Assembly: GCA_902799875.1 (NCBI GenBank)
Contig: CADCCH010000005.1
Span: 1-64,000 of the forward strand
Direction of reading: 5' to 3'
Length of the DNA stretch: 64,000 nucleotides
Source: an uncultured Bacteroidales bacterium
Lineage (GTDB): Bacteria > Bacteroidota > Bacteroidia > Bacteroidales > Paludibacteraceae
Below, piece after piece: positions 51,322-59,853 of the stretch. The notes beneath the pieces were generated by a model, which worked only from the letters and a program-made list of their open reading frames with translations, was not told the DNA's origin and searched no databases. The translations under genes were made by a program, and so were the position numbers. Numbering within the stretch: the first letter of the stretch is position 1; every line of letters begins with the position of its first letter.

Positions 51322-53640
51322 ATGAATAAAATCATTTCCAAAAGATTCTTTTCGGACAATGTAGCGGAGCTCGTCGTAGAAGCTCCGCTTATTGCCCGTA
51401 GTCGTCGTGCCGGTCACTTTGTGATCATCCGTGTGGACGCCAATTCTGAACGCGTGCCCTTGACCATCGCCGGTGCAGACATTGATAAAGGAACGATCAC
51501 CCTTGTCGTTCAACAAGTAGGCGCTTCTACCCATAAACTGCTGGCACTCAACGCCGGTGACTATATCCACGATGTAGTCGGTCCGCTCGGTCGCGCTACG
51601 CGTATCGAGAAATACGGAACAGTCGTATGTGCGTGCGGTGGTGTAGGTGCAGCACCGATGCTGCCTATCGCAGAGGCACTCAAGAAAGCCGGCAATAAAG
51701 TCATTACCGTCCTCGCTGCCCGCAATAAAGATCTGCTCATCCTTCGCGATGAACTGGCTCAATGGTCGGACGAGGTCATCATCATGACCGACGATGGCTC
51801 TGCCGGACAACAAGGTGTAGTCACCGTAGGTGTCGAGCAAGTCATCAACCGCGAGAAAGTCGATAAATGTATCACCATCGGTCCGGCGATTATGATGAAG
51901 TTCGTCGCCCTCACGACCGCCAAATACAATATCCCGACCGAGGCATCGCTCAACACGATCATGGTCGATGGCACAGGCATGTGCGGCGCATGTCGCGTTA
52001 CTGTAGGAGGAAAAACGAAGTTCGTCTGCGTGGATGGACCTGAGTTTGATGCCCATGAGGTCGATTGGACAGAGATGCTCAGCCGCATGAAATCCTACAA
52101 AGCGGAAGAAGCGGAGGCACTCGAAGCATATCAGTCCCACCAAGCCTCCAAAGAAGGTAGTTCCCCGACGGTCAACCGACAGTCAACCGACGGTCAAAGC
52201 CAAGGTAAGGCTACTGTAAAGCCGGTAGAGCCCTTCGAAGGCAAACCGAAAGATCGCGTCGCTATACCACGTGTTCAGATGCCCGAACTGCGTCCCGAAG
52301 TGCGTGTCAAATCGCTGCACGAAGAGGTGAACCAAGGTCTGACGTTCGAGCAAGCCATCACGGAGTCCCATCGTTGTTTGAATTGTAAGAACCCGACCTG
52401 TGTACAAGGTTGTCCGGTCAACATCAATATCCCGGGCTTCATCAAGACCCTCGAGACCGGTGACGTACTCGGAGCTGCCGCAGTTATCAAAGAGTCTTCC
52501 TCTCTGCCCGCAGTCTGCGGTCGCGTCTGCCCGCAAGAGAAACAATGCGAGAGCCAGTGTATCCACCTCAAAATGGGTCATCCGGCTGTAGCTATCGGAT
52601 ACCTCGAGCGCTTCTGCGCAGACTACGCAAATCAGAATTCTCAGAATAATCCGAATACTCAGAAAACACCGACCGGTGCAAAAATAGCGGTCGTTGGTTC
52701 CGGTCCTGCCGGTCTGACTTTCGCCGGTGATGCCGCCAAGTACGGCTACGAGGTACATGTCTTCGAAGCGCTGCACGAGATAGGCGGTGTACTCAAATAC
52801 GGTATTCCGGAGTTCCGTCTCCCGAATCGTATCGTGGACATTGAGATAGATGGTCTGCGTGCGCTGGGCGTACAGTTCCACACAGATACGATCATCGGTA
52901 AGACCATCACGGTCAAAGAACTCGAAGAGCAAGGCTTCAAGGGAATCTTCGTCGGTTCAGGAGCCGGTCTGCCGCGTTTCATGAATATTCCGGGCGAGAA
53001 CCTCAACGGTGTCATGTCCTCCAATGAGTACCTGACTCGTGTCAACCTGATGGATGCGTCTAACCCCGCAACGGACACACCGCTGCTCTACGGTAAGAAT
53101 GTAGCGATCATCGGTGGTGGTAACACGGCCATGGATGCGGTACGTACCGCCAAACGGCTCGGTGCAGAACGCGCAATGATCATCTACCGCCGCTCTGAAG
53201 AAGAGATGCCGGCGCGTATCGAAGAGGTGCATCATGCCAAACAGGAAGGTATTGAGTTCATGACCTTGCACAACCCGATTGAGTACCATGCGGACGAGAA
53301 CGGTCGCGTTTGCGAAGCCGTACTCCAAGTGATGGAATTGGGTGAACCCGACGAATCCGGTCGTCGCAGTCCGGTGCCCGTAGAAGGCAAAACTGTCACC
53401 ATCCCTGTCGATCTCGTCATCGTCGCCGTAGGCGTTAGCCCGAACCCGCTGATTCCGTCGTCCGTAGAAGGCCTCGAGATAGGTAAAAAAGGTACAATCG
53501 TCGTCAATGAAGGCATGCAATCTAACCTACCGATGATCTTCGCCGGAGGCGATATCGTCCGTGGAGGTGCGACCGTCATCCTTGCTATGTCGGACGGCCG
53601 TAAGGCAGCCAAAGCTATGCACGAATATTTGAGTAAGTGA
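51322..53640 (+). CDS. NfnA-NfnB-type fusion: ferredoxin-NADP reductase-like plus GltD-like flavoprotein
   Basis: 772 aa, two subunits of an electron-bifurcating-type transhydrogenase in one chain. Residues 1-280: FAD/NAD reductase (HFVIIRVD, CACGGVGAAPMLP) with the 2Fe-2S cysteines in DGTGMCGACRVTVGG and KFVCVDG. A linker (about 285-305) is encoded by an 11-mer array. Residues about 340-770: GltD-like part with CLNCKNPTCVQGCPVNI, CGRVCPQEKQCESQC, FAD loop VGSGPAGL and NADP loop IGGGNTAMD. A second, Asn-rich linker from a 9-mer array precedes the FAD loop. Often annotated as a DHODH-B NAD-binding/glutamate synthase bifunctional protein. No gltB is nearby. Confidence 0.92.
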   Translation: MNKIISKRFFSDNVAELVVEAPLIARSRRAGHFVIIRVDANSERVPLTIAGADIDKGTITLVVQQVGASTHKLLALNAGDYIHDVVGPLGRATRIEKYGTVVCACGGVGAAPMLPIAEALKKAGNKVITVLAARNKDLLILRDELAQWSDEVIIMTDDGSAGQQGVVTVGVEQVINREKVDKCITIGPAIMMKFVALTTAKYNIPTEASLNTIMVDGTGMCGACRVTVGGKTKFVCVDGPEFDAHEVDWTEMLSRMKSYKAEEAEALEAYQSHQASKEGSSPTVNRQSTDGQSQGKATVKPVEPFEGKPKDRVAIPRVQMPELRPEVRVKSLHEEVNQGLTFEQAITESHRCLNCKNPTCVQGCPVNINIPGFIKTLETGDVLGAAAVIKESSSLPAVCGRVCPQEKQCESQCIHLKMGHPAVAIGYLERFCADYANQNSQNNPNTQKTPTGAKIAVVGSGPAGLTFAGDAAKYGYEVHVFEALHEIGGVLKYGIPEFRLPNRIVDIEIDGLRALGVQFHTDTIIGKTITVKELEEQGFKGIFVGSGAGLPRFMNIPGENLNGVMSSNEYLTRVNLMDASNPATDTPLLYGKNVAIIGGGNTAMDAVRTAKRLGAERAMIIYRRSEEEMPARIEEVHHAKQEGIEFMTLHNPIEYHADENGRVCEAVLQVMELGEPDESGRRSPVPVEGKTVTIPVDLVIVAVGVSPNPLIPSSVEGLEIGKKGTIVVNEGMQSNLPMIFAGGDIVRGGATVILAMSDGRKAAKAMHEYLSK
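52166..52198 (+). repeat. In-frame 11-mer array, unit CGACGGTCAAC, in the NfnAB-type fusion
   Basis: Three units (CGACGGTCAAC, CGACAGTCAAC, CGACGGTCAAA), 33 bp, encoding a polar linker (PTVNRQSTDGQS) between the two subunit-like halves. Confidence 0.87.
52630..52665 (+). repeat. In-frame 9-mer array, core CAGAAT/CCGAAT, in the NfnAB-type fusion
   Basis: Units AATCAGAAT, TCTCAGAAT, AATCCGAAT, ACTCAGAAA encode NQN-SQN-NPN-TQK, ahead of the FAD-binding loop. Confidence 0.85.
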
Positions 53641-55019
53641 ATCTGTTAACTGCGATATTACTGTCGGTCACTTTTCTGACCAGCCACCCGCTTACCGGGC
53701 AGGCAAACATGTCTGTGTTTGTGCAGAACATGCAGACCGGTGAGGTGATCGACAGTTATCGCGCAGACAAAGTAGTGCCACCGGCATCGGTAATGAAACT
53801 ACTGACGACCGGTGCAGCACTCGAGATTCTTGGTCCCGGATACAAATTTCCGACTATCTTGGAATATACGGGCATGATAGAGAACGGTGTCTTACACGGC
53901 AACCTCTATATCCACGGCAGTTGTGATCCGTCCTTGGGTTGGAAAGGTCAAACAGGATTTCTGGCCAAATGGGTCAAAGCGGTTCAGAAAGCAGGTATTT
54001 CCACGATCGATGGAGGTATCATCGCCGACATGACGATGTTAGACGGCGAGGCACAAAATCCCAACTGGCTCTGTGAGGATGCCGGAAACTACTACGCTCC
54101 GGGAATTTTTTCACTCAATTACTACGGCAACACGATGAATATAGTGCTCCAAAGTGGTGAACCGGGTACTGTAGCCAAAGTGGTCAAGACCGAACCCTAC
54201 GTGGAAGACGTCTATTTCATCAATCGAATCCGCTGCGATAAGATTCAGTACGATGGAGCGTTTGTGAGTGGATTGCCGTATAGCCGTGAACGTTATCTCA
54301 CCGGTGCCGTTCCCTCCAATCTCGGTACGTTCGGAGTCAAAGGTGACTTACCGAATCCGGGATTATTATTAGCAAGGCATTTCACCAATCGGCTACGCGA
54401 AGCAGGTATCATCGTCAAGCGTGATGCTACTTACATCGCCGATTACAACCCGTTGACTCCGCCTCGTACGGAACTCTATACCCATTATTCCGAACCGCTG
54501 TCGGAGATCATTAAGGAAACGAACGTCAATAGTAACAATCTATACGCCGAGTCGCTGTTCCGTTATTTAGGTACGCGCTATACCCTCCCCGGCACGATTC
54601 ATAACAGTCAGGATCTGCTGCGGGATTTCTGGCGCCGCAGAGGAGTCAATGTACAGAACGCTATCATCAAAGACGGTTGTGGTCTCGCACCGCAAGATGC
54701 GGTTAGTGCCAAAGCTTTCGTACAACTGCTGTCCTTCATGGCACGCAGTAACAACAAAGAAGCATGGATCAACTCCCTCCCCGTCAGCGGACAAAGCGGT
54801 ACCCTCAAGAGCCTGTGTCCCAAAACGGAATTGGAGGGGCGAATACATGCCAAAAGCGGAACGATTGCAGGCACTAAGAACTTTGCGGGCTATATCGACA
54901 TGCCTAACGGAGAGACCTGGGTCTTTGCCATCCTGATCAACTCCGCACCGGGTAAGGCCAAAAATGTGCAACACGTGATCCAACAATATTTGTTAGATGT
55001 ATATAGAGAGCACCGATAG
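53637..55019 (+). CDS. dacB: D-alanyl-D-alanine carboxypeptidase/endopeptidase (PBP4, S13)
   Basis: 460 aa, secreted (NLLTAILLSVTFLTSHPLTG signal). Penicillin-binding motifs in order: SxxK in PASVMKLLTTG, SxN in VNSNNLYAE and KSGT in HAKSGTIAG. Trims or cleaves peptidoglycan cross-links in the periplasm. The start is GTG at 53637, overlapping the upstream TGA (GTGA). It overlaps birA by 23 bp. Confidence 0.94.
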   Translation: MNLLTAILLSVTFLTSHPLTGQANMSVFVQNMQTGEVIDSYRADKVVPPASVMKLLTTGAALEILGPGYKFPTILEYTGMIENGVLHGNLYIHGSCDPSLGWKGQTGFLAKWVKAVQKAGISTIDGGIIADMTMLDGEAQNPNWLCEDAGNYYAPGIFSLNYYGNTMNIVLQSGEPGTVAKVVKTEPYVEDVYFINRIRCDKIQYDGAFVSGLPYSRERYLTGAVPSNLGTFGVKGDLPNPGLLLARHFTNRLREAGIIVKRDATYIADYNPLTPPRTELYTHYSEPLSEIIKETNVNSNNLYAESLFRYLGTRYTLPGTIHNSQDLLRDFWRRRGVNVQNAIIKDGCGLAPQDAVSAKAFVQLLSFMARSNNKEAWINSLPVSGQSGTLKSLCPKTELEGRIHAKSGTIAGTKNFAGYIDMPNGETWVFAILINSAPGKAKNVQHVIQQYLLDVYREHR

Positions 55020-55707
55020 TACGAACACGCTACTCAAGCAACTGGCTGCGGAAGGCAATCCGCCTGAGTTCATCTACGCGGGCTTCCAAACGGCCGGACG
55101 AGGACAAATGGGGAACGGTTGGGAGAGCGAAGCAAACAAAAACTTACTATGCTCCATTTTACTGCCTCCACGGAAGAACCTATTTGAACTCAATGTAGCA
55201 GTCAGCGTGGCCGTGCGGCGATTATTGGGAGAGGACTTTACGATTAAGTGGCCCAACGATATCTATTGGCAGGACAAGAAAGTCGCAGGAATCCTGATAG
55301 AAAACGCCATTATCGGTAATGAGATCAAATACTCCATTGCCGGAATAGGCCTCAACGTCAACCAGACAAAGTGGAAGACAAACGCCCCGAATCCTGTTTC
55401 GTTGAAACAAATAACAGGAAAAGAGTACGATCTCGATGTGCTGATGCAGCAGTTGTACGCCGAAATGATGAAGGCACTGGACGAGAATGTATGGGAGGAT
55501 TACATAGCGCATCTTTACCGCCGAGAGGGTTGGTGGTACTTTGCGGAAAGAGAAGTGAGCGTAGTACCTTCGCGGGTGCTGACCGAACATGTGGAGAATA
55601 TGTTTTTGGCGCAGATAAAAGAGGTGACGGAACAAGGGGAACTGGTGCTGCAAGCCAAAGAAGGCACAAAGAAATATCATTTTAAGGAAATACAGTTTGT
55701 GTTATGA
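54997..55707 (+). CDS. birA: Biotin-[acetyl-CoA-carboxylase] ligase
   Basis: 236 aa, the catalytic type without an N-terminal DNA-binding domain, so not a repressor. STDSTNTLLKQL, QTAGRGQMGNGW (biotinyl-AMP loop), KWPNDIYWQDKKVAGIL and the C-terminal SH3-like domain are present. It attaches biotin to carboxylase carriers. The start overlaps dacB by 23 bp and the end overlaps the CotH gene by 4 bp. Confidence 0.95.
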   Translation: MYIESTDSTNTLLKQLAAEGNPPEFIYAGFQTAGRGQMGNGWESEANKNLLCSILLPPRKNLFELNVAVSVAVRRLLGEDFTIKWPNDIYWQDKKVAGILIENAIIGNEIKYSIAGIGLNVNQTKWKTNAPNPVSLKQITGKEYDLDVLMQQLYAEMMKALDENVWEDYIAHLYRREGWWYFAEREVSVVPSRVLTEHVENMFLAQIKEVTEQGELVLQAKEGTKKYHFKEIQFVL

Positions 55708-57176
55708 TACAAGAAATACGAAATAGTCTGATCGGCCTATCAGCTTTCCTGCTGACGGGGTGTTTCTCTTTTAATCCGCCGTCCGAAAAGCCTTTATCGG
55801 ACTCAACGGCAGTGGAACCACAACCCCGTATTCAGGATGAGTCGTCTCACCGCGACCAGGAGTATTTGTATGACTTGGCAGCGGTGCCGGAGATCTGTCT
55901 GACGTTTACCGAAGAAGATTGGAACACCTATCTGGATAACTACGATGCGAACAAGGACAACACAATTTATGTGCCGGCAGCATTCTCGTTTACGAAAAAC
56001 GGCAAGACGTTTGTTCGGGATAGCGTGGGTATCCGTCCGCGCGGAAACAGCAGCCGGCATCGTCCGGAAGGGTCTTACGGTCAAAAGCACCAGCGTGACC
56101 ATGCAGATTGGCATCACTGCCATTTCGGCATCAAGTTCACGGAGTACACCACAGGCGAGCGGTTCTTTGGCAGCGACCGGGTTGTACTGAAGTATTTCCA
56201 CGGTGACCCTTCTTACTGCCGCGAGATTTTCTGCTATGATCTGTTCCGCCGATTCGGGGTCTGGAGCGCCCCAAGGGCAAGTTACTGCCGGTTGTATATT
56301 CACGTGGAAGGAGACGAGAAACCAGCGTATTTTGGTATCTATTCCATGATCGAAGGAGTACGAAAGGGTTGGCGCGAAGGGCGTATGAAAGATGGACACT
56401 TACCGGACAAAACCGGCAATATATGGAAGGCGGCGTATAATATGAACGGCCCGGCGGACTTGAGTGATTTCAATTCTGGTGGAAGGAATAAAATGGGGGT
56501 AGCAGACGACCGACACCAGTACTCGTATGCGCTGAAAACGAATAAAGATAATCTGAGTGCCGCCAAGCAGGAGCTGGTGGATTTTATGGAGACGATGCGT
56601 CCGTTGCCCAGCGGCAGTGATGAGTTGAAGAACTATTTGGAGGAGCACATGGATGTCGATCTGTTCCTGCGATACCTCGCCGTGAATGTAGCAGTCGGTA
56701 TGTGGGACGACTATTGGGTGAATGCCAACAACTACTACTTCTATTTCGATGCGAACCATCGGTTCTATTTCGTGCCCTATGACTATGACAACACCTTGGG
56801 AACAACCAAGCCTATCAACGGCATGCAGAACTCAGGAACGCAGGATCCGCTGCATTGGGGCAGTCGGGAAGGTGACCGGTTGTTAGTGCGCAAGGTGCTG
56901 AGTGTTCCCCTATATGAAGATACCTACAAACAGTATTTGAAGACGATTGTCACATCACCGGAATATATGGAGCCGGAAGCGGCGATAGCGCGCGTACAGG
57001 CGTTTCAAGAACTCGTGCGCGACTATGTGAGCAATGACACGGGCACGGAGATGACAATCAGTGACCAGCCGCGACAGGATGAAGGAGATATCCAGTATCG
57101 CTTGCTGACGGGAGGTAGCGATGGAAACGGTAACAGCAATTATTTCCGAACCAAGGCAGCCTCCATTTATTGGTAA
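55704..57176 (+). CDS. CotH-kinase family lipoprotein
   Basis: 490 aa with lipobox LTGC at residues 17-20. The CotH fold is recognised by the N-terminal ICLTFTEEDWNTYLDN, GIRPRGNSSRHRPEGSYGQK, the region KYFHGDPSYCREIFCYDLFRR and the metal motif VPYDYDNTLG. CotH kinases phosphorylate proteins such as spore-coat CotB; in non-spore-formers the surface substrates are unknown. It would sit on the outer membrane or face the periplasm. It is coupled to birA by 4 bp. Its stop lies in a short AT-rich repeat. Confidence 0.9.
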   Translation: MIQEIRNSLIGLSAFLLTGCFSFNPPSEKPLSDSTAVEPQPRIQDESSHRDQEYLYDLAAVPEICLTFTEEDWNTYLDNYDANKDNTIYVPAAFSFTKNGKTFVRDSVGIRPRGNSSRHRPEGSYGQKHQRDHADWHHCHFGIKFTEYTTGERFFGSDRVVLKYFHGDPSYCREIFCYDLFRRFGVWSAPRASYCRLYIHVEGDEKPAYFGIYSMIEGVRKGWREGRMKDGHLPDKTGNIWKAAYNMNGPADLSDFNSGGRNKMGVADDRHQYSYALKTNKDNLSAAKQELVDFMETMRPLPSGSDELKNYLEEHMDVDLFLRYLAVNVAVGMWDDYWVNANNYYFYFDANHRFYFVPYDYDNTLGTTKPINGMQNSGTQDPLHWGSREGDRLLVRKVLSVPLYEDTYKQYLKTIVTSPEYMEPEAAIARVQAFQELVRDYVSNDTGTEMTISDQPRQDEGDIQYRLLTGGSDGNGNSNYFRTKAASIYW

Positions 57177-57203
57177 TTTGAAATTTAAAATCTTTAATCA
57201 TAT
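57176..57203 (+). repeat. Degenerate heptamer array, unit ATTTNAA, CotH/rfbB junction
   Basis: Units ATTTGAA, ATTTAAA, ATCTTTA, ATCATAT fill the gap; the upstream stop is at 57174-57176 and the rfbB ATG at 57202. Similar to the trmD junction unit. Confidence 0.6.
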
Positions 57204-58353
57204 GCAAAGTATTATTATTACCGGCGGAGCCGGATTTATCGGAAGTCATGTCGTGCGCTTGTTTGTAAACAAGTACCCTGAGTACCGAATCATCAATGTG
57301 GACAAATTAACGTACGCAGGTAATCTGGCTAACCTCAAGGACATCGAAGACAAGCCCAACTACCGCTTTGTTCGTGCAGACATCTGCGACTTCGATACCA
57401 TCTTCGCCTTGATGAAAGAAGAACACGTGACCGGGGTGATTCATCTGGCAGCAGAGAGCCACGTGGATCGTTCGATCAAAGATCCGTTCACCTTCGCCCG
57501 CACGAACGTCATGGGTACTTTGAGTATGCTCCAGGCAGCCAAACTATACTGGGAATCTCTTCCGGAAAAATGGGAAGGCAAACGATTCTATCATATATCG
57601 ACGGACGAGGTATATGGTGCTTTGCAACTAACGCACCCAGAAGGTATCGAACCACCGTTCACGACCAAGGCTTCGTCAGGAGAGCATCACCTCGCTTATG
57701 GTGAAGATTTCTTCTATGAGACCACGAAGTACAACCCGCACTCGCCCTATTCGGCATCGAAAGCATCGAGCGACCATTTCGTACGTGCCTTCCATGACAC
57801 ATACGGCATGCCAACCATCGTAACTAACTGCTCGAATAACTACGGTCCGTACCAATTCCCGGAGAAACTGATTCCGCTCTTTATCAATAATATCCGTCAT
57901 CGCAAACCGCTACCCGTCTATGGCAAAGGCGAGAACGTACGTGATTGGCTCTACGTGGTTGATCACGCACGCGCCATCGACCTTATCTTCCATAAGGGTA
58001 AGATCGCGGAGACTTATAACATCGGCGGTTTCAACGAGTGGAAGAACATCGATATCATCAAGACCATCATCAAGACTGTTGATAGACTGCTCGGTCGTCC
58101 GGAAGGTGCTGACCTCGATCTTATCACGTATGTCACCGACCGTGCGGGACACGATATGCGTTATGCTATCGATTCGACCAAACTGCAACGCGAACTGGGA
58201 TGGGAACCTTCGCTCCAATTCGAGGAAGGTATCGAGAAAACCGTCAAGTGGTATCTTGACAATCAAGAGTGGCTCGATAATATCACATCAGGAGATTACG
58301 AGAAGTACTACGAAGAGATGTATGCTCACCGTGACCGGGATACACGCGCGTAG
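57202..58353 (+). CDS. rfbB: dTDP-glucose 4,6-dehydratase
   Basis: 383 aa extended SDR. ITGGAGFIGSHV (NAD loop), HLAAESHVDRSI, the catalytic Thr-Asp-Glu in STDEVYG, YxxxK in YSASKASSDH, and NNYGPYQFPEKLIP. It forms dTDP-4-keto-6-deoxyglucose after RfbA. The ATG at 57202 is the family start. Its last 71 bp overlap the 3' end of the opposite MBL gene. Confidence 0.97.
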   Translation: MQSIIITGGAGFIGSHVVRLFVNKYPEYRIINVDKLTYAGNLANLKDIEDKPNYRFVRADICDFDTIFALMKEEHVTGVIHLAAESHVDRSIKDPFTFARTNVMGTLSMLQAAKLYWESLPEKWEGKRFYHISTDEVYGALQLTHPEGIEPPFTTKASSGEHHLAYGEDFFYETTKYNPHSPYSASKASSDHFVRAFHDTYGMPTIVTNCSNNYGPYQFPEKLIPLFINNIRHRKPLPVYGKGENVRDWLYVVDHARAIDLIFHKGKIAETYNIGGFNEWKNIDIIKTIIKTVDRLLGRPEGADLDLITYVTDRAGHDMRYAIDSTKLQRELGWEPSLQFEEGIEKTVKWYLDNQEWLDNITSGDYEKYYEEMYAHRDRDTRA

Positions 58354-58891
58354 CCTCCGGTAAGTGAAAAAGCTTATCTAACGAATCCATCAGTTGGTAG
58401 AAATCACCTCCCGGCAGGTCTGTGCGACCGTAGCCCATATGGAATAAGGTGTCTCCCGAAAGGAGCACCTTTTCTTGTTCCCAATACAGACAGATTGAAC
58501 CGGGTGTATGCCCGGGCGTATGGATAAGGGCGAAGGGGTAAGCGGATGAAAGGATAAGCGGTTCGATCGGGAAAGGCTGCGCTTTGGCACGAATACCAAA
58601 GAACTCATATTGTTGTTGCATGGCTTGCGCCATCGGGATATCGGCTTCGTGCATACGTACCGGCAGTGACCACTCGTTACAAGCCCACGGTGCTCCCCAC
58701 AGATGATCCAAATGCCCGTGCGTGGCGATGATGGCTTGCAAGGTATAGTCTTTCAAATAGGCTTGAAGTTGTTGTTGTTCATGCGCGTATAAACATGCCG
58801 GATCAACCAACAAGGCCTTGCCTTGTTCATCCGAAACGACATACGTATTGGTCTCAAAAGGACCAAACACAAAACATTTTATCTCCAACAT
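58283..58891 (-). CDS. MBL-fold metallo-hydrolase (glyoxalase II-like)
   Basis: 202 aa. The zinc motif THGHLDHLWG (HxHxDH) at about 58-67, IHTPGHTPGS, LLSGDTLFHMGYGRTD and VYPGHGEHT give the full set of metal ligands of the glyoxalase II-like group. Candidate hydroxyacylglutathione or persulphide hydrolase; the substrate is not determinable. It is converging on rfbB with a 71-bp overlap and follows the radical SAM gene with a 13-bp overlap. Confidence 0.92.
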   Translation of the reverse strand: MLEIKCFVFGPFETNTYVVSDEQGKALLVDPACLYAHEQQQLQAYLKDYTLQAIIATHGHLDHLWGAPWACNEWSLPVRMHEADIPMAQAMQQQYEFFGIRAKAQPFPIEPLILSSAYPFALIHTPGHTPGSICLYWEQEKVLLSGDTLFHMGYGRTDLPGGDFYQLMDSLDKLFHLPEATRVYPGHGEHTSLRSTSRNLLM

Positions 58892-59853
58892 TCTTGACAG
58901 ATTTGAGGTTGTTCTTGTAAAGCTGCCTTTCTGAAAGCCATGGACTTAGCATTGCAAAAGAGCTCACGGAGCGAATACTCCTTTATATTCCCGTACGCGT
59001 GTGCGTGCGATTTGTCGTAACAACAAGGCAGTACTTCTCCGGTGGTCGTTATGACTACTCCAGTCCACGCGCGCAGACAGGTCTTATGTAATCGCCGTCG
59101 ATGATAGAGACCATCAGCGCCCTGGACATACCGACTATAACGAGGATCGGAAGGCATCAGCGGGTGACCGTTTTGGTAATCATACAGTTGGGCCGTTTTG
59201 AAAACAAGCTTATCTGCACCAAGGACCTTGTATCGTTTTTTGAACTCCGACCACTCATGCTCATTTGTACGTAGACGCAACACTTGCAACTCGATAATCG
59301 TTTGCCTATGCAGACATTCTTTGGCATCCCTCAAATAGCGCAAGGCTGCTTTCGTCTTTTCCAGACTACCGCCAACGCGGTAGGCATTATACGAGTTCTC
59401 CGTTAAACCATCCATCGAAACGATGATACGGCTGAGACCGGCCTCAACTAAAGCCTGTGCGATTTCCGGAGTAAGCGCCTGTGCGTTGGTAGAGACGATG
59501 GTATATAAACCTGCCTCATGGGCGTCCCGAATCATCTGCGACAGGTCCTTATTGAGAAGTGGTTCTCCTTGAAAATAAAACTGGATAGTATGGGCGTTAT
59601 CTTTGATCTGTGCCAGTATCCGTTCCCATACTTCACGGGACATAAACCGTTCGGCATCTCGGTATCCCGGTATCCCGGTATCCCGCCTACCTACCGGACA
59701 CTCAGGGCAGCGAAGTTGGCAGATACTAGCCGGCTCAACGCTAACAAAAGTCGGTGCATGCGAAATACGCACCAAGCCTAAATGGCTCAGTGCGTAATTC
59801 CAGTAACACTTCAGTGCGTTACTTACACGGGATCTTGTTAATACGACGCTCAT
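58879..59853 (-). CDS. Radical SAM/SPASM domain protein
   Basis: 324 aa from the ATG at 59853. The SAM cluster motif is CQLRCPECPVG (CxxxCxxC, about 39-46), with the glycine-rich QFYFQGEPLLN and VSTNAQALT. The C-terminal SPASM region has cysteines in KTCLRAWTG, VLPCCYDKS and CQECW for an extra cluster. It may modify a peptide or cofactor; no precursor peptide gene is visible next to it. A TATCCCGG octamer array encodes RDTGIPGYRDAE directly after the CxxxCxxC loop. Start overlaps rpiB by 35 bp. Confidence 0.88.
   Translation of the reverse strand: MSVVLTRSRVSNALKCYWNYALSHLGLVRISHAPTFVSVEPASICQLRCPECPVGRRDTGIPGYRDAERFMSREVWERILAQIKDNAHTIQFYFQGEPLLNKDLSQMIRDAHEAGLYTIVSTNAQALTPEIAQALVEAGLSRIIVSMDGLTENSYNAYRVGGSLEKTKAALRYLRDAKECLHRQTIIELQVLRLRTNEHEWSEFKKRYKVLGADKLVFKTAQLYDYQNGHPLMPSDPRYSRYVQGADGLYHRRRLHKTCLRAWTGVVITTTGEVLPCCYDKSHAHAYGNIKEYSLRELFCNAKSMAFRKAALQEQPQICQECWR
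59655..59686 (-). repeat. Octamer array, unit TATCCCGG, inside the radical SAM gene
   Basis: Units CATCTCGG, TATCCCGG, TATCCCGG, TATCCCGC, read in frame on the minus strand. Same family as 43816-43839. Confidence 0.85.

Noticed and set aside
25811..57203. Short arrays taken for a CRISPR array
   Set aside because: Units are 7-11 bp, tandem without spacers, and only 3-6 copies each; no cas genes.
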